A stretch of 31,326 nt of DNA from NCBI GenBank assembly GCA_020719045.1, contig DYQY01000016.1:1-31326 (forward strand). Direction: 5' to 3'. The translations under genes were made by a program, and so were the position numbers. Source of the DNA: Candidatus Termititenax sp. (GTDB taxonomy: Bacteria; Margulisbacteria; Riflemargulisbacteria; GWF2-35-9; DYQY01). Shown piece after piece: positions 1 through 6,867 of this stretch. The notes below the pieces were generated by a model. It had not been told where the DNA came from and ran no database searches. It saw only the letters and a program-made list of their open reading frames with translations. Within the stretch, counting starts at the first letter, position 1. Each line of letters starts with the position of its first letter.

Positions 1-577
1 GCTTATTAAGTATTAGCTTTTTGTTTGTAAATATTAGGTAGATAAATAAGCTAACGATTGGGATTATAATCATGTATTTGCTTAAGAAAGCTAGTCCAAA
101 CAAAACAGTAAGTATATATAGGTGTTTCGGCTTATTTTCATTTATGTATTTAAAAGAAAAATAGGTTGCCATAGAAAAAAACATTAATAGTGGCTGGTCT
201 ACTTGCATTGTAATAGCAAAGATGAAGTTATAAGGTATTAGGAAATAGAGTAGTGCTCCTAAATAAGCCTTTGTTTTGTTTTTAGTTAGATAAATAATCG
301 TTTTGTATACAAATAATAGTGTAACTCCAAGGCAAACACCTGCAGCAATTCTAATGCTTACGAGAGGTTCTCTGAATATAAAAATAAAAATATTATTAAT
401 CCATGACACCATCCCTGGGTGATCCATATATGAAAGGGCAGGATGGTAAGCCCATTGTAGGTAATAACTTTCATCTGCTGTAAGTGGAGTTAAGAAAGTT
501 AGAATAACTCTTACTGCAATGAAAAAACCTACAAATGAATGAAATAAGCCAATTATTGGAAATTTAATGGATATCAT
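1..577 (-). CDS. Partial membrane glycosyltransferase, GT39/GT83-like (PMT_2/ArnT type)
   Basis: The first 192 residues of a gene that leaves the window at its left edge. An open frame runs without a stop from the ATG at 577 to base 1. The N-terminus has a membrane segment, then a loop with ADESYYLQWA and YMDHPGMVSW. This resembles the first periplasmic loop of ArnT/PMT_2 enzymes, where an acidic residue and a DHP motif sit near the catalytic site. Several hydrophobic segments follow. Such enzymes move a sugar from a polyprenyl-phosphate carrier onto lipid A, glycan or protein at the outer face of the inner membrane; acceptor and sugar cannot be told here. There is no Shine-Dalgarno, but a good promoter ends 6 nt before the ATG, which supports this start and suggests a leaderless mRNA. 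The C-terminal half is not visible. Confidence 0.8.
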   Translation of the reverse strand, partial: MISIKFPIIGLFHSFVGFFIAVRVILTFLTPLTADESYYLQWAYHPALSYMDHPGMVSWINNIFIFIFREPLVSIRIAAGVCLGVTLLFVYKTIIYLTKNKTKAYLGALLYFLIPYNFIFAITMQVDQPLLMFFSMATYFSFKYINENKPKHLYILTVLFGLAFLSKYMIIIPIVSLFIYLIFTNKKLILNK

Positions 578-583
578 TAATTA

Positions 584-612
584 ATAATAAAAAATATTAA
601 ATTAATCGTCAA
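584..612 (-). promoter_or_regulatory. Promoter of the partial glycosyltransferase
   Basis: On the minus strand, TTGACG (612-607), a 17-nt spacer and TATTAT (589-584) match a sigma-70-type promoter at 5/6 and 5/6 positions. The -10 box ends 6 nt before the ATG at 577, so transcription should start at or next to the start codon. Confidence 0.65.
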
Positions 613-675
613 TGTAATTAGTGAGAAGTATGCCTATACTGGAAACTATCAATAGATAAACTCCCCCTATGTTGA

Positions 676-681
676 TATAAT
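676..681 (+). promoter_or_regulatory. -10 box before small ORF
   Basis: A perfect TATAAT lies 6 nt before the ATG of the 33-codon ORF at 688, the same geometry as other genes here that lack a Shine-Dalgarno. No convincing -35 is seen 16-18 nt upstream. It could instead serve thiC from a distance. Confidence 0.4.
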
Positions 682-687
682 GATAGT

Positions 688-789
688 ATGAAAATAGAAA
701 ATAAAGTGAATGAAAAAGAAATGATTAAGAGAAAAGTAAAAGATATTTTTAATAAATATCAAAAAGCTTTTAAGAATTTAAGTAAATAA
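688..789 (+). CDS. Possible 33-aa basic small protein
   Basis: The ORF encodes a lysine-rich, probably helical peptide beginning MKIENKVNEK and ending FKNLSK. There is no Shine-Dalgarno, but TATAAT ends 6 nt before the ATG, the same spacing as several credible genes in the window. No family is recognised. It sits between the divergent glycosyltransferase and thiC, and the reading is low-complexity and AT-rich, so a chance ORF is quite possible. It could also be a short leader ORF for the thiC transcript. Confidence 0.3.
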   Translation: MKIENKVNEKEMIKRKVKDIFNKYQKAFKNLSK

Positions 790-830
790 ATGCTTTTTAT
801 AATCTCAAAATAAGTATTTAGTAGAAAGAA

Positions 831-888
831 TTAATCCTTCCTTTTACAAGGGAAGGGGGACCGCTTTAGCGGTGGAAGGGTGAATTAA
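831..888 (+). repeat. Intergenic palindromic repeat R1, before thiC
   Basis: The element starts TTAATCCTTCC and ends GGAAGGGTGAATTAA, giving imperfect terminal inverted repeats. Inside are two hairpins: a 9-bp stem (836-844 with 848-856, one G-T pair) and ACCGC-TTTA-GCGGT at 860-873. The right end runs into the thiC start codon and its GGAAGGG (874-880) is the apparent thiC Shine-Dalgarno. Related copies lie at 2116, 16521 and 28608, with a stem-only copy at 7810. Confidence 0.7.
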
Positions 889-2108
889 TGATAGATAGCA
901 AAATAATACCTGAGAAGACATACAAAGAATTAGCGCAAGAAGAGGGTGTTTCTGAAACACTTATTAAAGATTTAGTTACATCTGGGACCGGTGTAGTTCT
1001 GGGGAATAAACATCATAAGAATGTTAAGCCAGTAGCGGTTGGTAAAGGATTAAGAGTAAAGATTAATGCAAATATTGGAATTTCACCAGCAACATCTAGT
1101 GTAGAAGAAGAGCTTTCTAAGGTAAAGTTATGCGAAGAGCTTGGTGTTCATTGCATTATGGATTTGTCATTAGGTGAAGATATCAGAAAGTTAAGAAAGA
1201 CCATAATAGATAGTACTTATATTCCAGTAGGGACAGTGCCTTTATATGGACTATTTTTTGAAAAACCAGACCATCCTGAAGATATGATTGAAAGATTTCT
1301 TGATATTCTGGAGGAGAGTGGACAAGATGGTGTGGATTTTGTTGTTATTCATGCAGGCTTACTTCAGAAGCATATTGAGCTTACAAAGTCTCGTTTAATC
1401 CCAGTAACTAGTCGTGGTGGTTCTCTTATGATGAAGTGGATGAAGAAATGGAATAAGCAGAATTTTCTTTATGAAAATTTTGATAGAATTATTGATGTAT
1501 GTAAGAAGTATAATATGACCATTTCTTTAGGTGATGGTATGCGTCCAGCAACAATTATTGATGAAACAGATGAAGCTCAATTAGAAGAGATGCGTATTCT
1601 AGGACAACTTGTTTTAAGATGTAGAGAAGCTGGTGTCCAGTGTATGGTAGAAGGACCAGGGCATATCCCATTTCATAAAGTTAAGCTAAACATTGATTTG
1701 CAAAAGGAATATTGTCACGGTGCACCTTTCTATGTGCTAGGACCGCTAGTTACAGATGTAGCTCCTGGTTATGACCATATAACTTCTGCCATTGGTGCAA
1801 CTATGGCCGCTTATAGTGGAGCTGACTTTTTATGCTATGTAACTCCTTCAGAGCATTTGGCGCTACCAGACCTTAAGGATGTTCGTGATGGTATTATGGC
1901 TTATAAGATAGCAGCCCATGCTGCTGACTTAACAAGAGGCAAAGATATTGAGTGGGACAGACAGATGTCAAAGGCTCGTTCTGAAGTAGATTGGAAAAAA
2001 CAAAGAGAACTTTGTATGGATCCTCAGAAATTTGATGAGTATTTTAGTAGAAGAAAACAGGATTATGAAACGTGTACAATGTGCGGTGAGTTTTGTGCAT
2101 TAAAATAA
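888..2108 (+). CDS. thiC: Phosphomethylpyrimidine synthase ThiC
   Basis: ThiC is a radical-SAM enzyme that rearranges aminoimidazole ribotide into the thiamine pyrimidine HMP phosphate. The 406 residues match the short form without the long N-terminal domain. Family motifs: KINANIG near 57-63, MDLS near 90, VGTVPLYG, SRGGSLMMKW, SLGDGMRP, MVEGPGHIPFHK and the block from LGPLVTDVAPGYDHIT to AAHAADLTRGK. The C-terminal cluster motif has cysteines at 396, 399 and 403, that is CX2CX3C, one residue shorter than the CX2CX4C of E. coli ThiC. The ATG is preceded by GGAAGGG inside repeat R1. thiL follows 93 nt downstream, favouring thiamine synthesis over the related 5-hydroxybenzimidazole synthase BzaF. 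I see no TPP riboswitch motifs upstream. Confidence 0.93.
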   Translation: MIDSKIIPEKTYKELAQEEGVSETLIKDLVTSGTGVVLGNKHHKNVKPVAVGKGLRVKINANIGISPATSSVEEELSKVKLCEELGVHCIMDLSLGEDIRKLRKTIIDSTYIPVGTVPLYGLFFEKPDHPEDMIERFLDILEESGQDGVDFVVIHAGLLQKHIELTKSRLIPVTSRGGSLMMKWMKKWNKQNFLYENFDRIIDVCKKYNMTISLGDGMRPATIIDETDEAQLEEMRILGQLVLRCREAGVQCMVEGPGHIPFHKVKLNIDLQKEYCHGAPFYVLGPLVTDVAPGYDHITSAIGATMAAYSGADFLCYVTPSEHLALPDLKDVRDGIMAYKIAAHAADLTRGKDIEWDRQMSKARSEVDWKKQRELCMDPQKFDEYFSRRKQDYETCTMCGEFCALK

Positions 2109-2115
2109 TCGTGAG

Positions 2116-2201
2116 TAAACCCTCTCTGTCACTTAGTGATGGAGTAGCGACAAGAAATATGATTAAATGAAGGATAGTAAATTTCGCTGGGAGAGGTAAA
2201 A
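2116..2201 (+). repeat. Intergenic palindromic repeat R2, between thiC and thiL
   Basis: The element begins TAAACCCTCTCT and ends TTTCGCTGGGAGAGGTAAAA. Both ends match repeat R4 (28608-28687), while the middle differs. An inner hairpin TCACT-T-AGTGA lies at 2129-2139. The right end contains GGGAGAGG (2189-2196), which serves as Shine-Dalgarno for the GTG of thiL. Confidence 0.65.
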
Positions 2202-3173
2202 GTGAACGAGATTGAACTTATTGATTATTTAACAGAAGGATTTCCAATAAGACATAACAATGTTATTAAAGGTATTGGTGATGATTGTTCTGTATGGAAA
2301 GAAGACGATGAATATCGTGTTTTTACAACTGATTCTATGGTTGAAGGTGATCATTTCCTTAAGGATTGGTTTACAGCAGAAGAGATTGGTATGCGAGCTG
2401 TTGAGACAAATTTAAGTGATATCGCTTCTATGGGAGCCATTCCTACGTTTTTGTATGTTTCATTAATAATAGATGATAGAACTTCGCCAGAGTGGCTAGG
2501 TGATTTATATAAAGGGATTAGATCAAAATGTGATGAACATAAATTAACACTAATGGGTGGCAATGTAACACACGGAAAGACCTTATCAATAACTATTGGT
2601 GTACAAGGTGACAGTAAAAGTATGCCTGTCTATAGAAATGGTGCTAGAGAGGGTGATTTAGTTGTTGTTACGGGTACTATAGGTGATGCTTGTGTTGCCA
2701 GAATGGTGCTGAATAAAAAGAAACAAATACCTGATGCATTAAAGGATAGATTAGCTCATCCAAGAGCAAGGATTCGTGAAGCTTCTGTAATAGCTAAGTT
2801 TGCTTCCGCTATGATAGACATAAGTGATGGTATTGCATCTGAGGCAAGACATATAGCTTCGCAAAGTAATTTAGGAGTTGTGATAGATGCCGATAGTATC
2901 CCAACAAGAATGCAAGTAAAAGAGCTTGCATTAATAGCTGGTATAGATGTTTTGGAAGCACAGATGCGTGGTGGTGAAGACTATGAGCTTATGTTTACTA
3001 TATCACCTGATAAATTCGAAGAACTAAAAAATGAATATCATTTGCATTCGCAGATAGGGATTACACCTATTGGTAAAATGATTGCAGAAAAGAAATACGT
3101 ATATTTAAAAAATAGTGTAGAAGCCACTCTACCAAAAGGTTTTGACCATTTCTCAAGTAATATTAATCTTTAA
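2202..3173 (+). CDS. thiL: Thiamine-monophosphate kinase ThiL
   Basis: ThiL phosphorylates thiamine monophosphate with ATP to give thiamine pyrophosphate, the active cofactor. The 323-residue length is normal for the family, which shares the AIRS/PurM fold. Visible motifs: GIGDD (24-28), TTDSMVEGDHF (42-52), NLSDIASMGA, LMGGNVTHG, VVTGTIGDA, MIDISDGIASEA and GGEDYELMF; the acidic clusters bind magnesium and phosphate. The start is GTG with GGGAGAGG 5 nt upstream, supplied by repeat R2. It lies downstream of thiC in the same direction, so cotranscription is likely. Its stop overlaps the argJ stop on the other strand by 4 nt. No other thiamine genes are present. Confidence 0.95.
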   Translation: MNEIELIDYLTEGFPIRHNNVIKGIGDDCSVWKEDDEYRVFTTDSMVEGDHFLKDWFTAEEIGMRAVETNLSDIASMGAIPTFLYVSLIIDDRTSPEWLGDLYKGIRSKCDEHKLTLMGGNVTHGKTLSITIGVQGDSKSMPVYRNGAREGDLVVVTGTIGDACVARMVLNKKKQIPDALKDRLAHPRARIREASVIAKFASAMIDISDGIASEARHIASQSNLGVVIDADSIPTRMQVKELALIAGIDVLEAQMRGGEDYELMFTISPDKFEELKNEYHLHSQIGITPIGKMIAEKKYVYLKNSVEATLPKGFDHFSSNINL

Positions 3174-4336
3174 TTGTAGTCTGCGTTTATTTGCACATAA
3201 TCATGTGATAAATCTGAAGTCCAACCAGTTACACATGCGTCACCTAAGTGAAGGTCTAAGGTTATGTTTATTTCCTTATTTTTCATGTACTGATCTAGCA
3301 CCGGTTTATCTTGATTTGTGATAGAGCCATTCTCGTATAGCAGGTATTCACCTAACCATAAAGTAGTTTTATCTGGATCAATGTTTGACTGTATTTTCCC
3401 AGCAGAGCTTAGGATTCTTCCAAAGTTTGGGTTCTCGCCAAAGATTGCAGTTTTAACTAAAGGAGAGTTCGCAATAGAGTAGAAGATGTTTTTTGCTTCT
3501 ATTTCACTTGATGCGTTGTTAATATTAATAGTAATAAACTTAGTTGCACCTTCTCCGTCTCTAATAATTAGTTTAGCAAGCTCAACAGAAACTTCTTTTA
3601 CAGCTGCTTTGAAAGCTTTCACGTTATTATTGTTTATTTTTACACCTGTATTACTTGAAAGCAGTAAACAAGTATCATTAGTTGAAGAGTCACTATCAAC
3701 AGTAATAGCATTAAAAGAAGAATCAACAGAGTAATTAAGGGTTTCTTGTAGAGTTTTCGCATCTACGTTTGCATCAGTCATGATAAAAGCAAGCATTGTC
3801 GCCATATTAGGTTGAATCATTCCGCTGCCCTTGGTGACACCAAGGATGTTTACTGCCTGACCATCAATAGTAATAGTTTTATAAGCAACTTTTTCGAAAG
3901 TATCAGTTGTCATAATTGCTTTTACAAAGTCATCAACATTTTCTGTAAGGCTTAAAACAAGTTTGTTTATGCCTTTTTTTATTGTATCTACTTGGAGTGG
4001 TTTTCCGATAATGCCAGTAGAAAGTGTTAGTGATGAATTTTCCTTTAGATTTAGTTCAGCATTAAGAGATGCAAGAACGCTATTAATGTTTTTCATGCCT
4101 TCTGCACCAGTTAAGCAGTTTGCGTTGCCACTATTAACAATTACGCAGTTAAGGACGTTATTGTTTTGTGACAGTATCTGTTTTGATGAAGGGATAGTTG
4201 GTGATGCAAACTTGTTTTTGGTAAAAACACCAACACATGTTGCACCAGTTTCACAATAAATAAGTCCAAGGTCTTTTTTTTCTTTTTTGATACCACAATG
4301 AATTCCTGCAAATTTGAATCCTTTAATTTCTTTCAT
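3170..4336 (-). CDS. argJ: Arginine biosynthesis bifunctional protein ArgJ
   Basis: ArgJ transfers the acetyl group of N-acetylornithine to glutamate; many versions also make N-acetylglutamate from acetyl-CoA. The 388-residue precursor cuts itself at the A-T bond of KGSGMIQPNMATML, here Ala179-Thr180, and Thr180 becomes the nucleophile. NSGNANCLTG, GEGATKF, NFGRI and the C-terminal WTSDLSHDYV are also typical. The ATG overlaps the stop of the LeuD-like gene as ATGA, with AAAGGA 8 nt upstream, so translation is probably coupled to the aconitase-like pair. No other arginine gene is in the window. Whether this ArgJ is mono- or bifunctional cannot be read from the sequence. Confidence 0.95.
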   Translation of the reverse strand: MKEIKGFKFAGIHCGIKKEKKDLGLIYCETGATCVGVFTKNKFASPTIPSSKQILSQNNNVLNCVIVNSGNANCLTGAEGMKNINSVLASLNAELNLKENSSLTLSTGIIGKPLQVDTIKKGINKLVLSLTENVDDFVKAIMTTDTFEKVAYKTITIDGQAVNILGVTKGSGMIQPNMATMLAFIMTDANVDAKTLQETLNYSVDSSFNAITVDSDSSTNDTCLLLSSNTGVKINNNNVKAFKAAVKEVSVELAKLIIRDGEGATKFITININNASSEIEAKNIFYSIANSPLVKTAIFGENPNFGRILSSAGKIQSNIDPDKTTLWLGEYLLYENGSITNQDKPVLDQYMKNKEINITLDLHLGDACVTGWTSDLSHDYVQINADYN

Positions 4337-4827
4337 TTTTTTAATCCTTTTCTAAGTTGATTTAATATTCCACCATCCAAGTATAATTGATAGAAATATT
4401 TTTTAATAGGCTTGAATTTTATGCCTACTTTTTTGGTTTTATTCCTAATATATGATTGATTAATGTCTATAATTAGTTCGTCATGGCTATCAATATAGTC
4501 AGTATTGGCTTCAATGCAAATAAGTCCAACATTAAAAGCATTTTTATAGAATGGAAAGAAAAATGATTTTGCTAATATTATTTTTATTCCACAGTGCTTG
4601 AGTATACTTGCAGCTAATTCCTTAGAAGAACCATATCCAAAGTTTTCTGTTCCAACTAATATTTTTTGGTTAAATGTTTCTTCCATGAAATCAGGAATGA
4701 TAGAACTAAAAGGTTGGACTGATGTTGGGTCATGATATGACGAGGTAATTGTATTTGCTACAATATCTCTAGCTGAAATAACCTTATTTAGTTTATAAGC
4801 AAAGCCTTCAATATTTTCTACGCTCAC
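4333..4827 (-). CDS. LeuD-like aconitase-family small (swivel) subunit, divergent
   Basis: The 164 residues fit the swivel domain of isopropylmalate or homoaconitate dehydratase small subunits. GTENFGYGSSKELA (59-72) replaces the usual G-NFGCGSSREHA, and AKSFFFPFYKNAFNVGLICIE follows the family pattern of AKSFARIFYRNAINNGLP. The N-terminal DNVDTD-IIP signature is largely lost (NKVISARDIVANTI), and the substrate-loop Arg of SSRE is Lys. The start is GTG, overlapping the stop of the LeuC-like gene as GTGA, with a full AAGGAG 5-6 nt upstream. ArgJ overlaps its end in the same way. The partner is far more degenerate, so an isopropylmalate or homoaconitate function should not be assumed. Confidence 0.75.
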   Translation of the reverse strand: MSVENIEGFAYKLNKVISARDIVANTITSSYHDPTSVQPFSSIIPDFMEETFNQKILVGTENFGYGSSKELAASILKHCGIKIILAKSFFFPFYKNAFNVGLICIEANTDYIDSHDELIIDINQSYIRNKTKKVGIKFKPIKKYFYQLYLDGGILNQLRKGLKK

Positions 4828-6035
4828 TCGAACTCCTTTAAGGATGTAAGTTTTCCAGCAATAGCAGTTGCAATAGCTGTTTTAACAGAACCTGTATAAA
4901 CGCTTGCTTTGCTCTTACCAGCTGACATGGATAAACTAGCAATTCCGCTTGATAGTACGTTTTCATTTTTAAGAACAACCACTCCATTCGTACTTTGGCA
5001 TATACCTGTTGATGGTGTCAGTAGTGTGCATCCAGCATTAAGAATTGCGCTTAGATATCCTTTATTGGTTGCTTCTCTTAGAATGTCTGAGCAAGCAGGA
5101 GTAATAAAACAGGGGATTGATACTTTCTTATTATTTAGTACTTTAGCTAAGAACGCTAAGTCATCTATCGTACCACCAATAGTATTACCTATAAAAACCT
5201 TGTGTATATTGAGGTTCTCTAATTCAGAAACATGAAACACGTTATGTTTAAGTTTAACCATTGGTTCAAGCTTTGAGACATCAAATCTAAGTTCTTTGTA
5301 GTATTTAGTATCCTCGTCACGCTCTACTGCAGATTGGTTGTTTTTCCTGTAAATAATTGGTGGAAATAAAAAGTTTTCAGCATTAAGCGTATAGTGGTGG
5401 AAGGCTAGGGTGTGAAGTTCATTTTGAGATACATTTTGTAGAAATTCACCAGAGAATTCAATAGCATAGTTCTTAAGATTAAGTTGATCCATTTCTTGTT
5501 TTAAAAACAATGCTACATCTTTTGCATTAGTTTGTGGAAGTAATTTACCGATTAGATTAATGTTTACAAGCTGAGGTACCAAATAATCCATTTTGCCGGT
5601 AATCAGTGTTTTAATAATATCGCTATTTCCACAGCTGATACTTAAGGTGTTAAGTGGTGAAAAGAAGTTAATGGTTGAATCGCTACCAATCAAAACTTCT
5701 CCAGGTTTAATTTTGTTTTGGTTTAAAAGGTTATGATGCCAATGTCCTTGCAGCTCGCCCATAATATTAATTTTATACTTTTTAGCATCTTCAATAATTT
5801 TTGCCTGTATTTCAGGGTAATGTTTTTGTTGTTGATAATGAAAGTAGGTAAGTCCAAGAAAGACAGGGCATTTAGGTTTATATATACTAAATTCTTCCAT
5901 TGCTTTAAGGATAGGAACAGCACTGTTGTCAGATATGAAGATATGATCAACTTCAATTGGAATAACGTCTCCAGTCTGAAAATCTTTCTTTTCAGTATGA
6001 GCTAGTAGAATTTTTTCAAGGATAGACCCTTTCAT
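4824..6035 (-). CDS. LeuC-like aconitase-family large subunit lacking cluster and catalytic residues
   Basis: The 403 residues align end to end with archaeal-type LeuC/homoaconitase large subunits (about 420). Preserved landmarks: SILEKIL, TGDVIPIEVD, KPGEVLIGSDS, SCGNSDIIKTLITGKMDYLVP, AKDV, VFIG and ITPAC. The chemistry is not preserved. FIGSCTNGR is FIGNTIGGT, so the first cluster cysteine is Thr285. NPSCSAC is TPSTGIC, so the second is Thr343 and only Cys346 remains. The DHQVP, GADSHT and SNRNF-GR motifs are also gone. The frame is intact and coupled to LeuD-like and argJ genes, so it looks selected rather than decayed. It may be a cluster-free dehydratase, a binding protein or a structural partner. 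No Shine-Dalgarno is present; a TATAAT ends 7 nt before the ATG. Confidence 0.7.
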   Translation of the reverse strand: MKGSILEKILLAHTEKKDFQTGDVIPIEVDHIFISDNSAVPILKAMEEFSIYKPKCPVFLGLTYFHYQQQKHYPEIQAKIIEDAKKYKINIMGELQGHWHHNLLNQNKIKPGEVLIGSDSTINFFSPLNTLSISCGNSDIIKTLITGKMDYLVPQLVNINLIGKLLPQTNAKDVALFLKQEMDQLNLKNYAIEFSGEFLQNVSQNELHTLAFHHYTLNAENFLFPPIIYRKNNQSAVERDEDTKYYKELRFDVSKLEPMVKLKHNVFHVSELENLNIHKVFIGNTIGGTIDDLAFLAKVLNNKKVSIPCFITPACSDILREATNKGYLSAILNAGCTLLTPSTGICQSTNGVVVLKNENVLSSGIASLSMSAGKSKASVYTGSVKTAIATAIAGKLTSLKEFE

Positions 6036-6042
6036 GGGACTA

Positions 6043-6048
6043 ATTATA
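6043..6048 (-). promoter_or_regulatory. -10 box of the LeuC-like/LeuD-like/argJ operon
   Basis: A perfect TATAAT on the minus strand, ending 7 nt before the ATG at 6035. No clear -35 is seen. It faces a second TATAAT on the plus strand at 6069-6074, so the divergent genes have mirror-image spacing. Confidence 0.45.
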
Positions 6049-6068
6049 TCACGGCTTAAGAATAGTGG

Positions 6069-6074
6069 TATAAT
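6069..6074 (+). promoter_or_regulatory. -10 box of the patatin-like gene
   Basis: A perfect TATAAT ending 7 nt before the ATG at 6082. It supports that ATG over the in-frame ATG at 6034, which would overlap the divergent gene. The -35 region is weak. Confidence 0.45.
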
Positions 6075-6081
6075 AGGACTT

Positions 6082-6867
6082 ATGTTCTTTTTCTTTAAAA
6101 AATCAAAAAAAATTGGATTAGCTTTAGGTGGTGGGGGTGCAAGAGGGATTGCTCATTTAGGTATACTTCAGGTATTAAATGAAGAGAATATTCCTATTTC
6201 TTGTATTTCTGGGACAAGCGTTGGTGCTTTTATTGGTGCTTTTGTTGCAGAAGGCAGACCAATAGAAGAGATGATAGAAATGGTAAATTCACTTAAGTTA
6301 AAGGATTTTATGGTTCTTGATTTTAAGTTCCAAGGAATTTCAAGTAGTGAAAAAACTATTGGTAAAATTGTAAAAAAGCATATAAAACATGACTCCTTTA
6401 GTGGATTAAAGATTCCATTTTCAGTTGTTACTAGCGATATTGATAGAGGTGTGCCAGTTGTTCTAAAAAAAGGCTCTCTTTCGAAAGCAGTTTCCATGAG
6501 TGCTAATTTCCCTGGTCTTTTTTCTCCAATAGAACATGAAGGAAGTCATTATGTTGATGGTGGTGTGTTTGTAAATGTTCCTACAAGGCAAGTTAGACAC
6601 TTAGGTGCTGATATTGTTATCGGGATAGATTTAAATCCAGAGAAAAACTTTTCTTGTGCGAGAAAAAGTGTTCTTGATGTAGCTAATAGATCGATAGATT
6701 TATTGATTGATAATCAACAGATTAGGCGTGCGGATCTAATAGTTAATCCAGTTAAAGAGTTTTACTCGTTGTTTGAAACAAAGAATAATAAACTGATGTT
6801 AGAAATGGGTAGAAAATGTGCAGAAAACGAGATAATACCTTTCCTAATAAAGAAGAAAGTTATTTAG
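6082..6867 (+). CDS. Patatin-like phospholipase (RssA/YchK type)
   Basis: A bacterial patatin-like acyl hydrolase of 261 residues. The oxyanion motif GGGGARG is at 16-22, the nucleophile Ser46 sits in GTSVG, and Asp159 of the DGG motif completes the Ser-Asp dyad. The N-terminus is short and basic with no signal peptide, so a cytoplasmic lipid esterase is likely; the substrate is unknown. An upstream in-frame ATG at 6034 would add 16 residues but overlaps the divergent LeuC-like start codon and precedes the likely -10 box, so I chose 6082. The 3' end overlaps the tail of the AlbA_2 gene on the other strand by 8 nt. Confidence 0.9.
   Translation: MFFFFKKSKKIGLALGGGGARGIAHLGILQVLNEENIPISCISGTSVGAFIGAFVAEGRPIEEMIEMVNSLKLKDFMVLDFKFQGISSSEKTIGKIVKKHIKHDSFSGLKIPFSVVTSDIDRGVPVVLKKGSLSKAVSMSANFPGLFSPIEHEGSHYVDGGVFVNVPTRQVRHLGADIVIGIDLNPEKNFSCARKSVLDVANRSIDLLIDNQQIRRADLIVNPVKEFYSLFETKNNKLMLEMGRKCAENEIIPFLIKKKVI

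Noticed and set aside
790-887. TPP riboswitch upstream of thiC
   Set aside because: No CTGAGA or ACCTGA-type conserved blocks; the region is AT-rich sequence followed by repeat R1.
3486-3734. Plus-strand ORF inside argJ
   Set aside because: Antisense shadow of a clear gene, with no ribosome site or family pattern; the same applies to the other antisense ORFs inside mutS, pheT, glnS and the sulfur-transfer fusion gene.
4824-6035. Calling the LeuC-like gene a functional 3-isopropylmalate or homoaconitate dehydratase
   Set aside because: Two of three cluster cysteines and several substrate and catalytic motifs are absent.
6034-6081. Patatin start at 6034
   Set aside because: It overlaps the divergent start codon and lies upstream of the likely -10 box; the family motif begins just after the ATG at 6082.
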